Positions 57,692 through 64,000 of a stretch of 64,000 bases of DNA are shown here, piece after piece. This stretch comes from Bosea sp. 124 (lineage in GTDB: Bacteria; Pseudomonadota; Alphaproteobacteria; Rhizobiales; Beijerinckiaceae). A model generated the notes under the pieces. It was given only the letters and a program-made list of their open reading frames with translations, searched no databases and was not told the DNA's origin. The stretch is from positions 4,543,001 to 4,607,000 of the forward strand of contig NZ_PZZM01000001.1 in the NCBI RefSeq assembly GCF_003046175.1, in the 5' to 3' direction. A program made the translations under genes and the position numbers. Each line of letters begins with the position of its first letter. Position 1 is the stretch's first letter.

Positions 57692-57958
57692 TCAAATCCG
57701 GCCGGGCAGCATTGTGCCGGACTGGCCGGTGGCCTGATTTCGGTCGGCGGTCGATATGAACCTCTCCAAAGCCAGCCGGGCGAGATCGGTATCGGTCTTT
57801 GCGTGCGGGAATAGTGCCGCGACTGCGTACGCCAGCCGCGTCCGTTCGCGAGTGCGATCTTCCTCGGCGATTGTGTCGCGCACCTCAGCCCAAACGGCGT
57901 CGAGCGCGCCTTGGACCCGCGCCAGATCGCTGGGATCGTTGAATGACGAGAACGGCAT
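57692..57958 (-). CDS. Conserved small hypothetical protein
   Basis: An 88-aa helical protein: MPFSSFNDPSDLARVQGALD, AVWAEVRDTIAEEDRTRERT and RLAYAVAALFPHAKTDTDLA. Similar short proteins are common in Rhizobiales genomes near two-component or stress genes; their role is unknown. The ATG at 57958 follows GGGGGGA; an in-frame start eight codons earlier is less likely. Confidence 0.68.
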   Translation of the reverse strand: MPFSSFNDPSDLARVQGALDAVWAEVRDTIAEEDRTRERTRLAYAVAALFPHAKTDTDLARLALERFISTADRNQATGQSGTMLPGRI

Positions 57959-58353
57959 TGTGGTCCCCCCGGAACCGCGCAACGCACCTACTATTCAACA
58001 AGGCATCCGCACGACGCAACCGTATCTGCGGCTACATGCCAGCCGTGGCCATTCCTATGCCGAGCATCCCAAGGGATGTGCTCACCGCTCCGACGGGATC
58101 GGTCGCGGCCAAGGAAATCTCTGGCCTAGTCTCGGTGGTTTTCGTCTCTTTCGCATTCAGATCATCCGGCCAGACGTTCCCCACCCCTCCATTCACCGCT
58201 GTACCAAAAACCCTCCCGCTCCCGCAGACCTCGCAGGTCCCATAAACCTCTGCAAACACGGGCCTGACGCTCGGCCGCGAGAGCCGTGCAGACCGTAGCT
58301 AGAACCATCTGTTTTTGATTGCGGTCTGGACGATCCATGAGAGGGTCGAGACC
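57959..58353. other. Stretch without a firm gene
   Basis: About 395 bp before the serine recombinase. The only candidate is a minus-strand frame at 58032-58259 (GTG start, 75 aa) with a CxxC pair in GTCEVCGSGRVFG; it lacks a good ribosome site. The recombinase promoter should be near 58300. Confidence 0.4.
58032..58259 (-). CDS. Possible small CxxC protein
   Basis: 75 aa. The CEVCG near the N-terminus could be half of a zinc site; the rest (NGGVGNVWPDDLNAKETKTT) looks disordered and ends in a Gly/Met-rich tail. Support is weak: GTG start, no clear ribosome site, no family recognised. Confidence 0.28.
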   Translation of the reverse strand: MFAEVYGTCEVCGSGRVFGTAVNGGVGNVWPDDLNAKETKTTETRPEISLAATDPVGAVSTSLGMLGIGMATAGM

Positions 58354-58974
58354 ATGAAGCGCGTCGCCCTCTACGCCAGGGTCTCGGTCGCCCGCAGCAG
58401 CCAGACCACCGAGAACCAACTGCGCCTGCTCCAGGATGCCGCTGCGCGCCTGGGCTGGACCATCGTCGCCGTCCATACCGACGAAGGCATCAGCGGCGCG
58501 AAGAGCCGGGAGAAGCGGCCGGGCTACGACGCCTTGTTGAAGGGCGTCACCCGAGGTGAGTACGACCTCGTCGCAGCATGGTCGGTGTGCAGGCTGGGCA
58601 GGTCCCTCCAGGACCTCGTCGCTTTCCTCGCCGATCTCCAGAGCCGAGAGACGGGGCTCTACCTGCACGTCCAGGGCCTCGACACCTCGACGCCATCAGG
58701 CAGGATGTTGTTCGGCATGATCTCGGTCTTCGCCGAGTTCGAGCGGGCGATGATCCGCGATCGCATCCTGGCTGGGCTCGATCGGGTCCGGGAGACGAAG
58801 CGGCTGGGCCGCCCGCCGATGTCGATCGAGAAGACCGAAGCCATCCGCACCATGCTGGCCCAGGGGCTGGGCGTGCGCGAGACGGCCCGACGAACCGGAG
58901 CCGGGACCGCTACGGTGCAGCGGCTGAAGCGCGCGATGGCGGTCGAGGACGGTGAGGAGACCGTGGCGGCGTAG
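58354..58974 (+). CDS. Serine recombinase (resolvase/invertase family)
   Basis: A 206-aa small serine recombinase. The catalytic Ser is residue 11 in VALYARVSVARSS; the arginines lie in AAWSVCRLGRSLQDLVAFLA. The block LDTSTPSGRMLFGMISVFAE then FERAMIRDRILAGL forms the E-helix, and a C-terminal Hin-type HTH follows (LAQGLGVRETARRTGAGTAT). The ATG at 58354 is preferred over one 13 codons earlier. It could resolve cointegrates or invert DNA within the island. It is convergent with the integrase. Confidence 0.93.
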   Translation: MKRVALYARVSVARSSQTTENQLRLLQDAAARLGWTIVAVHTDEGISGAKSREKRPGYDALLKGVTRGEYDLVAAWSVCRLGRSLQDLVAFLADLQSRETGLYLHVQGLDTSTPSGRMLFGMISVFAEFERAMIRDRILAGLDRVRETKRLGRPPMSIEKTEAIRTMLAQGLGVRETARRTGAGTATVQRLKRAMAVEDGEETVAA

Positions 58975-58987
58975 CCTGCTTCATCCT

Positions 58988-59043
58988 GGTCTACATGGAC
59001 ATGTACACCGACCTGGACATGATCATGTAGACCATGTCCAGGT
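58988..59043. repeat. Nested inverted repeats between the two recombinase genes
   Basis: GGTCTACATG (58988-58997) pairs with CATGTAGACC (59024-59033), and ACCTGGACATG (59011-59021) pairs with CATGTCCAGGT (59033-59043). The two stems overlap, so only one can form at a time. TGGACATG units recur inside. It lies just after the recombinase stop. Confidence 0.75.
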
Positions 59044-59083
59044 CGTTGTTCACGAACAGCAGTCAGTAAAAAACGACCCCTTC

Positions 59084-60364
59084 TCAGGCCCTGATCCGCC
59101 GCAGGAAGGGGAAGTCGATCTCGTCGATGTGCCTCTTCAGCAGCGGCATGTCATCCTGGAGCATCAGATAGTGCTCCTCTGAGATGTCGCCCGGCTTGTG
59201 GCCGGTGATCGCGTTGATCGTCGCCTTCGGCACCCCCGTCGTATAGGCGGCGTGCTCGAACGTCTTCCTGAGCGAGTGCACCGTCAGCCTGCGATTGGTG
59301 CCAAGCGCCGCGTCGATCTCGCGGTTCAGTCTCATGCTGATCGCACTGCTCCAACTCTCGGCCGAGGCCCGGTACTTCAACTCGGTGAACAGCCGGTCCG
59401 GTGAGCGCTGAACCAGATCGAGGACGCCCAGGTCGAGCAGATCGCGGTGGAGCGGGATGTACCGCTTGTTGTGCGCGTTCTTCACCTTCGCCTCGTTCAA
59501 GTCGATCACATCAATGCCGTCCCGGCGCACAAACCATGCCGCACGAAGCTGGGCCATCTCTTCGAGCCGGGCACCGGTCAGAAGCAGCAGCCGGGGAAGC
59601 CACAGGACCGCGCCGTCATCGCGCTCGGTCCTGCCGAAGAACCGGGCAAGCTGGTCATGATCGAAGCGGGAGTAGCTGCGGCGTGCCGCGACGATGGCGG
59701 CACGATCTGGCCCTAGGCCCCGGAACGCGTTGCTGCTGATCATCCCGGCCGCGACCGCCGCGTTACAGATCGTCGAGAGGCAGGTCACGGTCTTCTTAGT
59801 CGTCGCAACCGAGCCTACCTTCAGCCCGCGCACGAACTTCTCCGCGTCCTGCCGGGTGATGGTGTTGACGGCGAGGTCCCCGGCCGAGGCCACGAAGCGC
59901 GTGATGGCCTTCTCCATATCGAGCCTAGACCTTCGGCGGGGCACCGCTCCCTTCCGTTCCTGGCGGCGTGGCAGATAGACCTCCTGATAGACACGTCGCA
60001 GTGTCATGCCATCCGGCGTCGAGGTGGTCGGGCTAACTTGCTTCGAGCCAGACTGCTTCTGGCCGGTGACCGGTACGATGATCCGGCTCTCCCGATAGGC
60101 GGCAGGATCGAACTGCCAAAGTGGGACCGTCCCCGAGCGAACGGCTGCGATCATCTCCCCGACATCCGCCGCAGCGCGCAGAGCCCGACTTCGTGCGACC
60201 AGAGGATCACGGGTCTTGAGGGAGAAGGTCACCGTCCGTCGTGCGCCACCAACATCAGCAGCTACCAGGGCCTGGAACACGTCGGCGGGAAGCTGGAGCC
60301 GAAAACCAAAGACGCCGCCTCGCGTCCCTTGGCGAGAGAACGGCACCAGCCCCAAACGCGGCAT
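59084..60364 (-). CDS. Tyrosine-type site-specific integrase
   Basis: A 426-aa phage-type integrase. The N-terminal part has FGFRLQLPADVFQALV (DUF6538-like arm region), then a SAM-like core-binding domain (about 150-240). The catalytic set is Arg in LTGARLEEMAQL (about 264), His and Arg in TVHSLRKTFEHAAY (about 362 and 365), His in ITGHKPGDISEEHY (about 389) and the Tyr nucleophile at its end (about 398). It reads inward from the distal attachment copy and is the likely enzyme for integration at tRNA-Arg. Confidence 0.95.
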   Translation of the reverse strand: MPRLGLVPFSRQGTRGGVFGFRLQLPADVFQALVAADVGGARRTVTFSLKTRDPLVARSRALRAAADVGEMIAAVRSGTVPLWQFDPAAYRESRIIVPVTGQKQSGSKQVSPTTSTPDGMTLRRVYQEVYLPRRQERKGAVPRRRSRLDMEKAITRFVASAGDLAVNTITRQDAEKFVRGLKVGSVATTKKTVTCLSTICNAAVAAGMISSNAFRGLGPDRAAIVAARRSYSRFDHDQLARFFGRTERDDGAVLWLPRLLLLTGARLEEMAQLRAAWFVRRDGIDVIDLNEAKVKNAHNKRYIPLHRDLLDLGVLDLVQRSPDRLFTELKYRASAESWSSAISMRLNREIDAALGTNRRLTVHSLRKTFEHAAYTTGVPKATINAITGHKPGDISEEHYLMLQDDMPLLKRHIDEIDFPFLRRIRA

Positions 60365-60505
60365 CCTCGATCCTGACCTCGCTCAACTTCTTCGACCCTA
60401 TTGCTGGGCCGATCTGCTCCAAATCGAGGAGAACGCTACTTCGAATCGAGGATAGCACAATCAAAAGAACGGCTTGCCGAAGCCCCACAATCCAGCATGG
60501 TGGCC

Positions 60506-60522
60506 TCCAGCCGGGCTCGCCA
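60506..60522 (+). other. Attachment site, distal copy
   Basis: Exact 17-bp copy of the tRNA-Arg 3' end (46102-46118), same orientation, 142 bp beyond the integrase start codon. It marks the right border of the island. Confidence 0.88.
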
Positions 60523-60562
60523 TTCTCTTCATCGAGGAATTCCCTTCGCGGGGCCTCGTTCG

Positions 60563-60581
60563 GACCGGCCCGGTGCCGGTC
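60563..60581 (-). terminator. Hairpin after aspT
   Basis: A 7-bp perfect stem (GACCGGC with its complement) and 5-base loop about 45 bp after the aspT stop. No T-run follows on the minus strand. Confidence 0.35.
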
Positions 60582-60627
60582 ATTCTCGCCTTCGGCCGTT
60601 TTCCGTTCTGGTCATCGGGCCGGTGCT

Positions 60628-62310
60628 CTAGATCGACATCAGCGCGACGAGGATCGGCCCCCAGGCGGTCAGCAGGATGTTGCCGATGGCATAGGGCACC
60701 GTGTAGCCCAAGGCCGGAATGCTGCTCTGGGCCTCGTCCTGGATGGCCCTGAGCGCGGCCGTGATGGTGCCGGCGCCGGCGCAGGCGCCGAGGACGATGA
60801 GCGGGTCCATCTTCAGGACGTAGCGCCCGAAGAGAATGCCCACGGTGTGGGGCAGCAGCGACGAGACGAGACCGACGGCGACCAGGCTGAGCCCGGTCGT
60901 CTTCAGGCCCGAGACGAAGCTCGGCCCGGCACCGAGCCCGACGATGCCGATGAACATGCAAAGCCCGACCGTATCGAAGATCCAGATCGCCGGCTCGGGA
61001 ATGCGCCCGAAAAAGGGGTAGACCGATCGCAGCCAGCCGAAGACGAGCCCCATGAAAAGCGCACCACCGCTGGCTGTCAAAGTCAGCGGGACGCCCCAGA
61101 CGACCACGGACAGCAGGCCGAACAATCCGCCGAGAAAAATCCCCAGCCCGACGAAGATCATGTCGGTCGCCGAGGTGCGGCGGTCCGGATAACCGAGGAT
61201 GGCTGCGGCCCGTTCGACCTCGGGCAACGGGCCGACCAGCGACATGACGTCGCCGCGATTGATGCGCGTCGTGGCGACAACCGGCATGGTTATGCCCGAG
61301 CGCATCAGCTTGGAGAGAAAGACGCCGCGTGCGAACTCGCCCTCGGCCAGTTCCGCCAGCGATGTCCCGTCGATGCCACGGCCCGTCACGATAACGTCGA
61401 GCGCTTCGAGCGGGATGTCGAGGAGCTCGGGATCGCTGACTTCGGGGCCGATCACGTCGCCGCGGGCGGCGTGAATTTCATATCGTGCCATGACGGCGAC
61501 GATGTCACCCAGCTGTATCCTGCGATCGGATGCGTGATCGAACAGGGCCGCGCCGCTGCGAAAGCGCAGAACGAAGGCACGGGCGGCCCGCGGAGCGGCT
61601 TCGATCTCGGCGATCGTCTTATTCGTCAGAGCAGGATTTTCCACCCGATAGGCCCGAACATCGAATAGTCGGGCGGCCGATGTGACCCCCTCGACGTCGC
61701 CGGCCGGACCGGCCTTCTCCGACCGCTGCGCCGCGATCTCGCGCAGGTTGATGCCCATGAGCCTGGGGCCGACCTTCGGCAGGAACCAGACCAGGGCCGC
61801 CGTCCCGACCAGATAGGTAACGGCATAGGCGACGGGGATGTTGTTGACGAGCGCGGTCCGCTCGGCCTGCGGAAGATCGAGCCGCTGGATCGCTTCGCCC
61901 GCCGTGCCGATGACCGTCGATTCGGAAAACGCTCCGGCCAGCAGCCCGGCCGCCGTGCCGATGTCGAAATTCAGCAGCTTTGAGAAGCCGAGGGCCATCA
62001 GCAGGCACGTGACGCACAGCACGACCGTCAGCGCCATTTGCGGAAGAGCGTCCCGCTTCAGCGCACGGAAGAATTGCGGGCCGACCTTGTAGCCGGTCGT
62101 GAACAGGAAGAGGTCGAAGAAGACCGTCTTCACGATGGCAGGCACCTTGATGTCGAGCTGGCCGACCAGGACACCGGCCAGCAGGCAACCAACGACGACG
62201 CCGAGGCTGAAGCTCCCGAATTTCAGCTTCCCGATCAGAAAGCCGAGAGCGACCGTCAGGAAGATGGCGAGCTCCGGATTGTTGCGGAGGGCTTCGACGA
62301 CGTAATTCAT
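60628..62310 (-). CDS. aspT: Aspartate:alanine exchanger, AspT/YidE-YbjL family
   Basis: A 560-aa membrane antiporter. Two homologous AspT membrane domains (about 1-165 and 385-560) flank two RCK-C regulatory domains (about 200-370). Recognisable are GFLIGKLKFGSFSLGVVVGC, LFTTGYKVGPQFF, LAGAFSESTVIGTAGEAI, and in the second half GLVFGWLRSVYPFFGRIPEP and GACAGAGTITAALRAIQDEA. In Tetragenococcus AspT swaps Asp in for Ala out. Here its gene follows an aspartate 4-decarboxylase gene by about 120 bp, supporting the same exchange. Confidence 0.92.
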   Translation of the reverse strand: MNYVVEALRNNPELAIFLTVALGFLIGKLKFGSFSLGVVVGCLLAGVLVGQLDIKVPAIVKTVFFDLFLFTTGYKVGPQFFRALKRDALPQMALTVVLCVTCLLMALGFSKLLNFDIGTAAGLLAGAFSESTVIGTAGEAIQRLDLPQAERTALVNNIPVAYAVTYLVGTAALVWFLPKVGPRLMGINLREIAAQRSEKAGPAGDVEGVTSAARLFDVRAYRVENPALTNKTIAEIEAAPRAARAFVLRFRSGAALFDHASDRRIQLGDIVAVMARYEIHAARGDVIGPEVSDPELLDIPLEALDVIVTGRGIDGTSLAELAEGEFARGVFLSKLMRSGITMPVVATTRINRGDVMSLVGPLPEVERAAAILGYPDRRTSATDMIFVGLGIFLGGLFGLLSVVVWGVPLTLTASGGALFMGLVFGWLRSVYPFFGRIPEPAIWIFDTVGLCMFIGIVGLGAGPSFVSGLKTTGLSLVAVGLVSSLLPHTVGILFGRYVLKMDPLIVLGACAGAGTITAALRAIQDEAQSSIPALGYTVPYAIGNILLTAWGPILVALMSI

Positions 62311-62429
62311 GGGTCGCCTCGGCGAGGAAAGAGAACCCCGGGCCGGGCTGATCCCCGACCCTGCAAATGCCTGTGGCAGCTCCGCCGCCGATCGGCCTCG
62401 TCAAGCCGCCTGTTCGCCTGCAACCAGGG

Positions 62430-64000
62430 CTATCGCTTCTGGGACAGCGCCAGCTTGTACGCTTCGAATTCCTGGCGGTAGCCGCGCGCCACGGCCCGCG
62501 TAGCGCGGCCGATCTGGCTGTAAACCTCATCGTCGAGATTGGCGAAGGACACGCGGACCGACCAGTCCGGCGCGGAGAAGCCACCGCCGTTGAGCAGGAC
62601 GATGCCGTGGTCCTCGGCGAGCCGGAAGACGATGTCGAGCGGGTGAATGTGCTCCTTCATATAGGCCACGACCTCCGGGCCGACATATTTGTTCGCCCAG
62701 AACTCGAAATCGACGAGCCCGTAGTAGCGATCGTGGAGAGGATTGTCGGGCACATCGATGCCGAGCCCCTCGACCATCCGATCGGCTCTCGCCCTGACGA
62801 TCGACATGCAGGTCTTCTGGTAGAGCTTGGCCTCGTCCATCATCTCGGACAACGAGAACAGCGACATCATCACCTGCTGCGGCAGCGACAGCCCGGCTGT
62901 GTGATTGAGCGCGATGTCGCGGCTGTCGGCGACGATGCGGTCGATCAGCTTCAGTTCGCGCGGCTTCAGCGTGATCGGGCCATATCGCTTGTCGAGCGCC
63001 GCCAGGGTCTTCTCCGGGTGGTTCGCGATCGCCTTGTCGAGGATGTTGTCGCGGTGGATGGCGATGACGCCGAGCCGCCAGCCGGTGCAGCCGAAGTATT
63101 TCGAGTAGGAGTAGACCCCGATCGTGTTGTGCGGGAGCGCGCCAAGCAGGCCGCGGAAACCCTTGACGAAGGTGCCGTAGACATCGTCGGTGAGCAGCAG
63201 CAGATCGGGGCGCTTGGTCTGGACGAGCTTGACGATCTTGGCGATCGTTTCGTCGCTGAGCGCCACCGCATAAGGATTGCCCGGGTTGACGACGAAGAAG
63301 GCCTTGACCTTGGGGTCTTCGAGCTTCTTCAGCTCCTCGTCGGTGAACTGGAAGCGGTTCTCCTGCGGCGCCGCGACCGTGATCACGTTGAGGCCGTAAT
63401 CCTCGAGATGCGGCATTTCGAGATAGGGCGTGAAAATCGGCGTGGCGAGCGCGATCGTGTCGCCGGCGTTCAGCAGCCGATTGGCCTTCAGCGATTTGAA
63501 AATATAGCACATCGCCGCCGTTCCGCCCTCGACGGCATAGAGATCGAACTGGCCGGACGGGCGCGGCTCCCCGGACATCGCCCACATCAGATATTCGTGG
63601 ACGATGCGCTCATTGTGCACGAGCATGCGGTCGGGCACGGGGTAGTTGTCGCCGATGATCGAGTCGACGAGCTCGTGCACGAAGGCATCGGGCTTGAACT
63701 CGAATTTCTTGACGGCGAAGGCGACCATGTCTCGCAGGAAAGTCGCACCGGGGGAATCCTTGTGCCCGGCGAGCCAGTCCTCAAGTCGCGCGGCGATGCC
63801 GTCGGGCTTGGGCATGCCACCGATTCCCGCCGGCTTGTTCATCACGCGCCGACTTTCCGTGATCGCGAACTGACCGAGCAGGAAGAATCCTTCGCGCGGC
63901 GTCATCGCGACCCAGTTCGGGTTGCCGCGCCCGGCATTGAGAAGCGCGATGGAGGATGTCTGGGCCGTCTGCTTGGCAAGCCGGATGAGCTCGTCCTTGA
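62430..64000 (-). CDS. aspD: Aspartate 4-decarboxylase / aspartate aminotransferase (5' end outside window)
   Basis: At least 523 residues; the frame stays open to the window edge (LLNAGRGNPNWVAMTPREGF and beyond), so the N-terminus is missing. It is a PLP fold-type I enzyme of the bifunctional aspartate 4-decarboxylase type. The PLP Lys is in GVYSYSKYFGCTGWRLGV, the Tyr/Asp contacts are in LLTDDVYGTFVKG and VVNPGNPYAVALSD, and the long insert KDELIRLAKQ to ALLNAG typical of Asd is present. It removes the beta-carboxyl of Asp, giving Ala and CO2 while using a proton. Confidence 0.92.
   Translation of the reverse strand, partial: KDELIRLAKQTAQTSSIALLNAGRGNPNWVAMTPREGFFLLGQFAITESRRVMNKPAGIGGMPKPDGIAARLEDWLAGHKDSPGATFLRDMVAFAVKKFEFKPDAFVHELVDSIIGDNYPVPDRMLVHNERIVHEYLMWAMSGEPRPSGQFDLYAVEGGTAAMCYIFKSLKANRLLNAGDTIALATPIFTPYLEMPHLEDYGLNVITVAAPQENRFQFTDEELKKLEDPKVKAFFVVNPGNPYAVALSDETIAKIVKLVQTKRPDLLLLTDDVYGTFVKGFRGLLGALPHNTIGVYSYSKYFGCTGWRLGVIAIHRDNILDKAIANHPEKTLAALDKRYGPITLKPRELKLIDRIVADSRDIALNHTAGLSLPQQVMMSLFSLSEMMDEAKLYQKTCMSIVRARADRMVEGLGIDVPDNPLHDRYYGLVDFEFWANKYVGPEVVAYMKEHIHPLDIVFRLAEDHGIVLLNGGGFSAPDWSVRVSFANLDDEVYSQIGRATRAVARGYRQEFEAYKLALSQKR

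Larger units (their letters stand above)
46119..60522. mobile_element. Genomic island integrated at tRNA-Arg(UCU)
   Basis: A 14.4-kb segment between two 17-bp direct repeats, one of them the tRNA-Arg 3' end. A tyrosine integrase lies at the distal end, reading inward from the repeat. Contents are two insertion sequences (IS21 and IS66 families), a serine recombinase, a nitronate monooxygenase, a group of small exported, membrane and hypothetical proteins, and gene remnants. No conjugation, replication or phage structural genes are seen, so it is a small or decayed integrative element. Non-IS parts look less GC-rich than the flanks. Confidence 0.88.

Noticed and set aside
46119-60522. Prophage or conjugative element
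   Set aside because: No capsid, tail, lysis, relaxase or type IV secretion genes; only integrase, IS elements and small cargo.

Overview
The window is GC-rich DNA from an alphaproteobacterium of the order Hyphomicrobiales (Rhizobiales). Bosea or a close relative is the best guess, but that is an inference from gene content and order, not from a search. The evidence: mitochondrial-type complex I accessory subunits (NDUFA12 and NDUFS4 types); the run NDUFA12 / DUF2155 / aat / accC / accB / aroQ; a B12-dependent ribonucleotide reductase as the only reductase seen; HdaA beside an AI-2E-family permease; DUF1236 and DUF6894 proteins; and an RNase E with a long acidic insert in its S1 domain.

Bases 1-46118 are ordinary chromosome. 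In order: the tail of a branched-chain amino-acid type ABC transporter (livG', livF); an amidase and a peptide-type binding protein in one operon, divergent from a TetR regulator; nrdJ; a lipoprotein, NDUFA12, DUF2155; the minus-strand run dsbA-like, aroQ, accB, accC, aat; an aminotransferase and an MscS channel; rne; amiC and a PBP1A (cell wall); prfB with its programmed frameshift; a CDP-alcohol phosphatidyltransferase; an AI-2E permease with hdaA; a fatty acid desaturase; ppk1-ppx (polyphosphate); rnd; aspS; two small lipoproteins; a glycosyltransferase with two acyl/acetyl transferases; a large exported protein of unknown function; DUF192; tRNA-Pro(UGG); an NDUFS4-type protein; and tRNA-Arg(UCU).

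Bases 46119-60522 form a genomic island of about 14.4 kb integrated at the 3' end of tRNA-Arg(UCU). The last 17 bases of the tRNA recur at 60506-60522, and a tyrosine integrase lies just inside that distal copy. The island carries an IS21-family element, an IS66-family element with a perfect 8-bp target duplication, a small serine recombinase, a nitronate monooxygenase, and a cluster of small, mostly exported or membrane proteins. These include a DUF1236 protein, a DUF6894 protein, two tandem paralogues of an exported two-cysteine family I do not recognise, and gene remnants. Four cargo genes have upstream sequences matching or nearly matching the alphaproteobacterial general-stress (EcfG) promoter, GGAAC-N16-CGTT. 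The cargo therefore looks like an imported stress-response module. It is the most likely place for undescribed biology in this window.

Bases 60523-64000 return to chromosome: an AspT-type aspartate:alanine exchanger and, upstream on the same strand, the incomplete gene of an aspartate 4-decarboxylase. Together these would form a proton-consuming decarboxylation cycle.

No CRISPR array, rRNA gene or prophage structural gene was seen.
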